Of a stretch of 19,512 nt of DNA, positions 8,911 to 16,500 are shown piece after piece. Where the stretch lies: the NCBI GenBank assembly GCA_026770575.1, contig MU657175.1, forward strand, positions 108,229-127,740, in the 5' to 3' direction. Below the pieces are notes generated by a model. It worked only from the letters and a program-made list of their open reading frames with translations. It did not search any database and was not told where the DNA came from. Source of the DNA: Pelagophyceae sp. CCMP2097. Its lineage: Eukaryota > Sar > Pelagophyceae. The number at the start of each line of letters is the position of its first letter. Position 1 is the stretch's first letter. The position numbers and the translations under genes are program-made.

Positions 8911-9008
8911 GAATAGGAATTCCTAGGAATTCCTACGTATCAATATTGTTCCCCTACAATTGTAGGAATTCCTAGGAATTCCTACATTAGGAATGTAGGA
9001 ATTCCTAA
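8911..9008. repeat. Cluster of TAGGAATTCCTA palindromes
   Basis: The self-complementary core AGGAATTCCT occurs twice in tandem at 8915-8936, twice at 8964-8985 and once near 8997-9006. These copies sit among other inverted motifs such as TACAATTGTA. A further isolated copy is at 10186-10197. The cluster forms the left shoulder of the inverted-repeat element that follows and could fold into cruciforms. Confidence 0.85.
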
Positions 9009-9017
9009 AATGTATCA

Positions 9018-9559
9018 ACGGCAGTCTTGTCTTAACTTCGCCCGTTCTTAACTTCGCCCTTCATGGTTTTATGAAACTATGGGAAGGAGGTCCCGCAAAA
9101 GGTGGTGGAGATATGCGCTAGAACCGCGGTCGAAATGTATGATGGGATCGTGCAATCAGATCTTGAATCTGACGACGCGCGGCGGAGCGCGGCGCATTTC
9201 AAAAAGATTTTTCGGGCGAAGAAAACTTTTCGGGCGAAGACAAACGGGATTTTACTCAATAATTACTTTTCGATGCCCATATTTGACCTTGAAATACCAT
9301 CGAAATACCATCGAAATACCTCAATAATACCTAAAAGTATGATTTTACCGGGGCGAAGTTAAGAACATACCAAAATATATCAAACTTTGGATCTTTGGTG
9401 TGCAGTCAAATGAACGACTGTGAGCCACAGGTTGATGCATGATGTCAATGCGACGGATAGCTTGAAGCTAACCCAATCAGTTCAACATTTGGAGGGCTGT
9501 GGACCTCGCTACTCAAAAATCCCCATATCAGATTTTTGGGGCGAAGTTAAGACTGCCGT
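9018..9559. mobile_element. Nested inverted-repeat element, MITE-like, non-coding
   Basis: Outer ends are complementary. The left end at 9018-9043 reads ACGGCAGTCTT...CTTAACTTCGCCC, and the right end at 9538-9559 reads GGGGCGAAGTTAAGACTGCC. Inside is a second pair: GTTCTTAACTTCGCCC at 9044-9059 faces its complement GGGGCGAAGTTAAGAAC at 9350-9366. An additional outer pair, TTCCCCTACAATTGTA at 8949-8964 and its complement at 9563-9578, widens the palindrome. No transposase or other credible protein lies inside. The internal DNA is AT-rich with three short copies of AAATACCATCG near 9292-9318. The nested arrangement suggests insertion of one family member into, or next to, another. Target duplications could not be fixed. 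Confidence 0.68.
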
Positions 9560-9599
9560 GGATACAATTGTAGGGGAATAATTTTTTAATACAATTGTA

Positions 9600-10058
9600 G
9601 AATGAAAGGCAATTTAAGAACCGTTCGCGAAAATTTTCGACGCGCGCGTCCGTGCGCTTTTGGGCCGCCGCGCGCGGTCATGAACTAGTTTTTCAGAGCT
9701 ATAGACTGTTTTCAGAGCTACAGACTAGTTTTTCAGAGCGTTCTCGGCGCCTCTGTCGCGACCCAACGCCCCGCAATTCGATTTAAGAGACTGGGTTGGC
9801 GTATTGGCACGTATACACGCCGCAGAGGCGCCTTAAGCGGCCGGTTCTTATATTGCCGTTTTTTTTTCGGAGCTACAGACCCGACTTCGTTTCGCCTGTG
9901 GTCAAGTCCTCACAGAGGACCTCAATGGACCCCATGATTTGCAGGTGGCTGGAGGGGACCCACACGCGCCCTCTGACACCATAAAACACACCATCATCGC
10001 CGCCATCCGACCGCTGATTTTTTCCCCGCTTGGCCTGTTCTTGAATTGCCTTTCATTC
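9600..10058. mobile_element. 459-bp MITE with 22-bp terminal inverted repeats and TA flanks
   Basis: The left end GAATGAAAGGCAATTTAAGA (9600-9621, continuing AC) is complementary, with one mismatch, to the right end at 10037-10058 (GTTCTTGAATTGCCTTTCAT, then TC). Both ends are bordered by TA, at 9598-9599 and 10059-10060. This fits a Tc1/mariner-type TA target duplication. The interior holds three diverged copies of a TTTTTCAGAGCTA-like motif near 9690-9740 and a related one near 9865. It contains no transposase frame, so the element would depend on an enzyme encoded elsewhere. Confidence 0.75.
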
Positions 10059-10060
10059 TA

Positions 10061-10516
10061 GCATCCTCAATTATATTGTGAGTGAGGCATGAGGGTTTTA
10101 ATTTATAATCCGGAAATCGACATTGAGTGCAGTGTGCTTCTCCCATGCAGATCGGCGGCGCTCGCAGGGAGAGAGTGGTCGAGTGTAGGAATTCCTATTA
10201 CCAAACGGTTTTTTACCACTCTGAGAGAAAAGACGCGGCTGTTTGCTTGCTTAAGATCCACCCTGGGTGGGGCTGGCCCAAAGGGGGATAACCGTCAAAC
10301 CCTGTTTCGTCGCGGAGAGAGAAAACAGTTTCTGTCTCCGAAATTCGAGCGTCCGAAATGGTTTGCATCACGAGTTTTTCACACGAAAGTTGTTTTCTCC
10401 ACGACTTTTTCATGCAAACATTTTACATGACATTGTATCAAACTTTTGAACGTGATACAGAAGCACGTGCTTGATTCGCGAGCAGTGGTGTTTATCGTAC
10501 GCGCGCTTTCTAGTGA
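10061..10516. other. AT-richer gap, nothing recognised
   Basis: This stretch between the MITE and the broken ice-binding locus has no convincing frame, although short open frames overlap on both strands. It holds one TAGGAATTCCTA palindrome at 10186-10197 and some pyrimidine-rich runs. It may include the promoter or an upstream exon of the locus that follows. Confidence 0.4.
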
Positions 10517-11159
10517 CGGCGCTTCAACGCTTGTAGGTACCTCGCATCTCTGTTGACGAACGGGGACCTGGAGACGACCAAGTTGGGTTTGATCTCGTCA
10601 AAGTGCGCCTTTGCCCAGACCTTCACCTGGGTCGGCGCGACGTCGACGGAATTCGCGGCGGCGTTCCTGTGCGGGACGGATGACTTTGTGGCGCATAACA
10701 TCTTCGACCTCGTCGGCAAGGCCACTGAGCACCGAGCACCGTGAGCCGATGATCCGCGGGAAGCAGTTTCCCCAAACGCCTCCTTTAGGCTTTAACACGC
10801 GCATCCGGTCCCCCGAGTGCTGCAACGCCGACCAGATGGCCACTTTTGCCAACTTTGGCCGCGAGGGCCGCTTTGGGGCAGAGGAGCTCGGGGCCGCGGC
10901 CGCTTTCTTCGCCGACCAGAACAACGGCCACAACGACTTCCTCCAGTGCGTCTGCCGCGCCTTTGGACATCCCAAACATGCCTCGTAGGTCCGGGCCGGA
11001 CGTGCTCATTCGCGTCTGGGGTCTCTTCCTGGCAATCTTCGGTGAGGGGCCCGGGCCGACTGCCACAACATCGGCAGCGCGTGCGATATGGCCGTCGACG
11101 CCTTCAAGTCGATCTACCTCGACGCCCGGTTCCCCGTTGGGTGGCAGCTCCGGGACTAG
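10517..11159 (+). pseudogene. Unrecognised coding region, disrupted, upstream of the ice-binding domain
   Basis: Three blocks look like one former protein. Block 1 (10517-10741) reads ACRYLASLLTNGDLETTKLG and further on FLCGTDDFVAHNIFDLVG. Block 2 (about 10741-10985) is in another frame and includes MIRGKQFPQTPPLGFNTRI, PECCNADQMATFANFGREG and NNGHNDFLQCVCRAFG. Block 3 (about 11052-11156) reads DCHNIGSACDMAVDAFKSIY and ARFPVGWQLRD, then TAG. Blocks 1 and 2 are split by a 7-bp tandem duplication, GAGCACC at 10727-10733 and 10734-10740, which causes a frameshift. Between blocks 2 and 3 there are in-frame stops (10986 and 11043) and no intron that keeps frame. The blocks are rich in paired Cys and have normal amino-acid composition, unlike the satellite ORFs. 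I do not recognise the family. It may be an N-terminal domain of the ice-binding protein, or a separate neighbouring gene. Confidence 0.55.
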
Positions 11160-11787
11160 AGCGTGCAAGACGTCAACGGCCAACTCCAAAAAATCTGCGA
11201 CGCCGCCACGCTTCACTGGCAAGTTGAAGACTGCCCCCTCTTCGCCGTCGCTTTTGTGCCCGTCCCCATGGTCGAGCTCGGCGCCGCGGAGACGTTTGCC
11301 ATCATCGCAAATGCGGGCATCTCCACCGTGCCCGACAGTGTCATCACGGGCGAAGTCGGCGAATGTTTCGCCCGAGAACGCCGCCCGGCGGCATCAGCAT
11401 CGGCGGCGGCTTCATCTCGGACTCCGCTCGCGCCGGGTGTCTACAAGTGGACGGAGACCATTCGCTTCGACGACCGGGGCATCACGCTCGACGGCTTTGG
11501 CAACGAAAACGCCGTCTTTATCCTCCACTCAGGCTGGCAGACGACTGGCGACGTCATCGCCGCATCGAATGCGCGTGTCACCTTGAAGCGCGGCTTTAAG
11601 GCCGTGAACATCTTCTGGCAGGTCGCCGGCTACGTCGAGTGCGGCGTGGGTTCGCACTTGGAGGGGATCTTCCTCGTCAAGACGCGAACCGACATCATGT
11701 TCACGGCCTCATCCCTCAACGGCGCCACCTCGCTCTGCAGCCCCCACACGCCGCCTTCTACGCCCTCCGGGAGCCGTGAACGGGGGG
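11160..11787 (+). pseudogene. DUF3494 ice-binding (antifreeze) protein, internally deleted and frameshifted
   Basis: The start of the DUF3494 domain is plain: VELGAAETFAIIANAGISTV followed by PDSVITGEVG. The distal half is also plain: LAPGVYKW, then ITLDGFGNENAVFILHSG, then KNIFWQVAG-like VNIFWQVAGYVECGVGSHLE and SLNG. Such proteins are secreted beta-solenoids that bind ice and are common in sea-ice algae and bacteria. Between GEVG and LAPGVYKW the family usually has about 70 residues, including a long helix. Here only about 22 remain. Part of that gap reads like family sequence in another frame (GGISIGGGFISD near 11391-11426), which implies a deletion plus frameshift. A TAG at 11157-11159 separates it from upstream coding sequence, and the normal C-terminal stop is lost, so the frame runs into the satellite. 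I therefore call it a pseudogene. Lateral transfer is known for the family, but nothing here dates it. Confidence 0.82.
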
Positions 11788-11859
11788 GGGGCGTTACGTC
11801 CACGCCAGGGCCCTTGAGCGGTACGCCCCTCTGCGCTCCGTCGTATGCACAGGAGGAGG

Positions 11860-13180
11860 CTTACGGCTCAGTCCGGGACGGGGTTCCCGCGCGGGGTGCA
11901 AGGGAGACCTTTGAGAGGCCCATCTGTCTTCGCACGGTGCGGTTCGGCCGCTGTAGAAAGGGGCCGTCCAGAGGAACATTCGAGCGTGACCGTTTCGAGA
12001 CGACGTCCAGAGGGGGCTTTGTAGCAGAGGGGCCGTTCCGAGGGGCCGCAGCGACCCGGGTGGCGGGTGTGCCTATTTTGAGAGGCCACCATCCAGAAGG
12101 GCCGTGTCGAGAGACCGTCAACTTTGAAGAGGGCTCATCTGAGCTCAGAGGCCGCAGGTTCTCTCGAGGGGCCCCAGGCGGCCCACGAAAGGCGGGCGCG
12201 CGGGCCGCGGAGAAAGGCCGCGGAGAGAAAGGCCGCGGAGAGGGACATGGGGCCCAGCGAGACCCTGAGCGAGGGTCGTTCTCGCGGGACCGTTTCGAGG
12301 AGCCATCTCTTGAGTGTCCGTCTAGAAACGGCCTTCGAGCGGGACTGTCTCGAGGGGCCGCCCAGAGAGGCCGTCGAGAGAGACGTCCAGCTGGACCGTC
12401 TCGATGGCCCATCTCGAGATAACGTCTCGAGGAGCCGTACATAGGGACCGTCCAGAGGGACCGTCTCGAGGGGGCGTGATCCGGCCGTCCAGAGGGACCG
12501 TCCAGAGGGACCGTCTCGCGGGGCCGCTCCGAGCCGACATTCAGAGGGACCATGAAGAGGGACCTTTGAGCGAGACCGCACAGGCCCTCTGCCATCGCTC
12601 GGTCGGCGTGTGCCGCCCTTCAGAGGGACCGTTCTGAGGGACCGTCTTCAGGGCCCGTGCTCAAGGGCTGTCTAGAGGGGCCTTTGATGCAGGCAGAGGG
12701 GGTCACGTGACGGTGGCGGGCGGGCCACCTTTGAAAGGGGGCGTCCAGAGGGTCGTCCAGTGAGACCGTCTCGAGGGCCTGTCTTGAGGGACCGTCTCGA
12801 GGAGCCGTCCAGAGGGACCGTCCAGAGGAACCGTGTAGAAAGGCCGTCTAGAGGGGCCGTCTAGAGGGGCCGTCCAGAGAGGCCGTCCAGAGGGGTCGTC
12901 TCGCAGGCCCGTTCCGAGCCGTCGTCCAGACTCCAGAGGGACCATGAAGAGGGATTTTTGAGAGGGACCGCACAGGCCCTCTGCCGTCGCTTGGTCGGCG
13001 TGTGCCGCCCTCCAGAGGGACCGTTCCGAGGGACCGTCTTGAGGGACCGTCTCGAGGGCCCGTGTTCAAGGGCCGTCGGGCGGGACCGTTCCCTGGGTCC
13101 GTCCAGAGGAGCATTTGTAGCAGGCAGAGGGGGTGACGGGCACGCTTTTTGAAAGGGGCCGATTCCAAGGACCGTCCGGC
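11860..13180. repeat. 13-bp minisatellite array, CCGTCCAGAGGGA type
   Basis: Units such as CCGTCCAGAGGGA, CCGTCTCGAGGAG and CCGTCTAGAGGGG repeat with a 13-bp period, clearest at 12780-12900. A small GGCCGCGGAGA subrepeat lies near 12205-12245. Because 13 is not a multiple of three, a translation cycles through frames and gives a 13-residue pattern (TVPLDGPSGRLLE type) in long false ORFs. Two long sections, about 12540-12720 and 12930-13135, are duplicates of each other (both include CAGGCCCTCTGCC and GTCGGCGTGTGCCGCCCT). The array follows the ice-binding pseudogene directly. Confidence 0.88.
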
Positions 13181-13264
13181 CGAGAGCCTCCCCCCTGCAA
13201 TCTCGACGCGCAAAAGCCCGCGCCGGGCGAGCTGCTGCTGCGAGCGACGAGCGCCGATGGCGGC

Positions 13265-13515
13265 AGCACGAGCGTGACACGGAGGCCACACGATCGTCGG
13301 CACGGACTCGGAGGCCGCACGGTCCGCACGGTCGTTGCCATGGAAGCCGCACGACCGTCGGCACGGAAGCACATTCGTCGACACAGAGGCCGCACGATCA
13401 TCGGCACGGATGCCACCCGTGACGATCATCGGAACAGAGGCCGCACAATCCTCGGCACGGAGGACGCACGGTCGTCGACACGGAGGTGACACGGTCGTTG
13501 GCACGGAGTCTAAAG
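13265..13515. repeat. Tandem GGCCGCACGATCGTCGGCAC-type repeat
   Basis: About nine diverged copies of a unit close to GGAGGCCGCACGGTCGTCG, continuing GCAC, lie head to tail. Spacing is roughly 20-32 bp, with variants at 13270, 13305, 13345, 13390, 13435, 13465 and 13490. The motif differs from the neighbouring 13-bp array, so it is a separate expansion. It ends about 85 bp from the stop codon of the CCDC42-like gene. Confidence 0.75.
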
Positions 13516-13598
13516 GGGCATTGTCCAAGGACCGCCCCATCGTTCCAGAGGCTTGAATCGAAGACCGGCCCTCCAGATCATCGGGGTCGAATGTTTAG

Positions 13599-16500
13599 TC
13601 ATCGCCGGGCTTCACCGCCGGATTTGTCGAGAATGTCGGAGAGGTCGTTAAGGCGTTCCCGGATCAAATCCAAACAAAGCCCGAGCTGCGCCACCTGCTC
13701 CGACGCCGGCGTCCCGGGCGCCTACAGGGCGAGCGGGAAATCAAGCGAATGTCGAAATAAAAAAAAAGAAGGAAACGCACGTCTACAAAGTGCACGGCCA
13801 CGACGCGCGTCCGCATGGTCCCCAGGCACCTTCCATAAAGATTTCGCACGGCAAGGATGATCTGCGCCGTCTCTCGCGTGACATCCTTGACTCGCTCCTC
13901 GTGGGTGACTTTTGAATCGTCGTGGGCCTTAACAGTTGCTCTCAACGACTCGAGCTGCTTTTGCCGAGACTGTATAGAAGAGTTTTGAACTAATGCAGCA
14001 GACTGCGTCCGAAGCTTCAAGGCCTCCATCTTCGCGCGCAAGTCGTCCATGGAAGAGTCGCCGACTTGCACCTAGCGGGGACCGGGGTCCGAAAAAATGG
14101 GCACGACCATCGAGGGGTCGTTTCAGGAGCAGGGATGGTGTATTCGGGTCGGGCCGGGTTTTCAATCTGTGCCGCACCCTCGGTCACGGGTTTGTCGAGT
14201 GACCAAACCCGTCTTCGAAGGGTCGGGTTCGGGCCACGGCCAAACCCGCGGGTCGACGGGTCGGCCAGAACGCGCAAACCCGGCAAACCCGACCCGCGGG
14301 TTGAAGGGCAAACACGAATCCGTCGCTGCTCCTATCTCCGGCTCCTCGAGTCGGCCCCTGGAGACGGCCCCTGGAGACGACCCCTCGAGACGGCGCCTTG
14401 TGACGGCGCTTCGATAAGGCCACTCGAGGCGGCCCCTTTCGATGGCCATTCGAAACGACGCCTTGAGGCGGCTCCTCGAGAAGGCCCCCCGAAATGGCGC
14501 CTTGGGAAGGCTCCTCTCCGGCCCCTCAAGACAGCCCCTGGAGAAGGCCATTCGAAAAGCCCCTCGAGACGGCTTCTTGAGACGGCCTCTCGAGAAAGCC
14601 CCTCAAAACGGCCCCTCGAGAAGACCCCTCGAGACGGCCCTTTCGATGGCCATTCGAAACGGCGCCTTGAAACGGCCCTTCGAGAGGCTCGGACGGTCCC
14701 TAGGATGGTCGCCTGGGAAGTCCCTTGGGCACTTCCTTTGGACAGTTCCTTTTAGGGTCTCTCGACGGGACTTCTGTGACAGTCACTTTGATTGGCGGCC
14801 CCTCGACGGTCCCTTAGACGGTCACTCGGCTGTCGGCCCCTTGGCTGCGGCCCCTCTGCAACCTCCCCTGGACGGGCCCTCGGACAGTCGCTCGGACGGT
14901 CGCTCGGACGGGCCCTCGGAGTCGCCGCGACGGCCCGGTCTCTTGCAAGCAACCCTGCGTAAGGGCTTGAGAGGGGCCTTGAAAAAGGCCTCGCAAGTGA
15001 CTGCGAAAGAGGCCTTGCAGGGGCCCGTCCAGAGGGCTCTTCAAGGGCATTTGAAAGAGGCCGCCCAAGAGGCCTTGTTAGTGACTGTGCGGAAGCCGGA
15101 CAAGTGGCCGCTAAAGAGGCCTTGCAGGGCCCGCACTGTCGAACACCCGGTGGCGGCGGCAGATCAAAGACGGCGTTTCAGGGTTTTCAATTTGTGCTGC
15201 GCGCTCGGGTCGCGGGTTTGTCAAACGACCAAACCCGACTTCTTGGGTCGGGTTCGGGATTGGGCCACGGCCAGACCCGCGGGTCGACGAGTCGGCCAAC
15301 ACGCGCCCGGAAAACCCGACCCGCGGGTTGAAGGGCAAACCCGAACCCGTCGCTGCTCCTATCTCCGGCTCCTCGAGACGGCCCCTTTCGACAGCCATTT
15401 GAAACGGCCCATTTAGACGGCCCATTTAGACGGCCCTTTCGAAGGCCATTCGAAACGGCGCCTCGAGAAGGCCCCTCGAGACGGTGCCTCGAAACAGCCA
15501 CTTGAAACGGTCCCTCGAGATGGCCCTTCGAGACGATTCCTCGAGACGCTGCCTCGAAACGGCCCCTTTCGATGGCCATTCGAAACGGCGCCTTGAGGCG
15601 GCTCCTCAAGACGGCCCCTCGAAATGGCCCCTTGGGGAAGGCTCCTCCCTCCGGCCCCTCGAGACGGCCCCTGGAGACAGCCATTCGAAAAGGCCCTTCG
15701 AGGCGGCTTCTTGAGGCGGCCTCTTGAGACGGCCCCTCGAGACGAGCCCTCGAGATGGCCCTTTCGATTGCCAATTGAAACGGCGCCTTGAGACGGCCCT
15801 CGGGAGTCTCGCATGGTCCCTCGGATGGTCGTTTGGGCGGTTCCTTGGACAATTCCTTTGGACGGTTCTTTTGAGGGTCTCACGACGGGCCTTTTGTGAC
15901 AGTCACTTTGATTGGCGGCCTCTCGGCGGTCCCTTAGACGGCCACTCGGCTGCCGGCCCCTCGACTGCGGCCTCTCTGCGATGTCCCCTGGGCGGTCCCT
16001 CGGACGGTCGCTCGGGCGGGCCCTCGGAGTCGCCGCGGCGACCCGGTCTCTTGCAAGCAACCCTGCGTAAGGGCTTGAGAGGGGCTTTGAAAAAGGCCTC
16101 GCAAGTCCACAAAAGAGGCCTTGCAGGGGCCCGTCCGGGGGGCTCTTCAAGGGCCCTTGAAAGAGACAGCCCAAGAGGCCTTGTAAGTGACCGTGCAGAG
16201 GCCGTAAAAGTGGCCGCTAAAGAGGCCTTGCAAGGGCCCGTACTTTCGAACATCCTGTGGCGGCGGCAGGAGCAGGGACGGTGTTTTCGGGTTTGTAATT
16301 TGTGCCGAACCCTCGGGTCGCGTGTTTGTCGAGCGACCAAACCCGTCTTCTCGGGTCGACTTCGGGTTTGTGTCACGGCTAGACCCGCGGGTCGACGGGT
16401 CGGCCAAAACGCGCAAACCCGGCAAACCTGACCCGCGGGTTGAAGGGCGAACCCGAACCCGTTTAAGCTCCTGATGCGCGGACGCCCGACTTTTGGGAAG

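Noticed and set aside
8911..9008. CRISPR array
   Set aside because: Repeats are short palindromes with irregular or no spacers, in a eukaryotic intron-bearing context.
9102..9362. 86-codon frame inside the nested inverted-repeat element as a transposase fragment
   Set aside because: No recognisable transposase motif, overlaps other frames, and much of it covers short tandem repeats.
11791..12422. Continuation of the ice-binding frame through the satellite
   Set aside because: After about 11787 the frame runs into 13-bp repeat units and encodes their periodic pattern; it is read-through after loss of the normal stop.
5727..16470. GGGTTTG/GGGTCGGG runs as interstitial telomere sequence
   Set aside because: The runs do not repeat TTAGGG or TTTAGGG regularly and belong to a defined 220-bp dispersed element.
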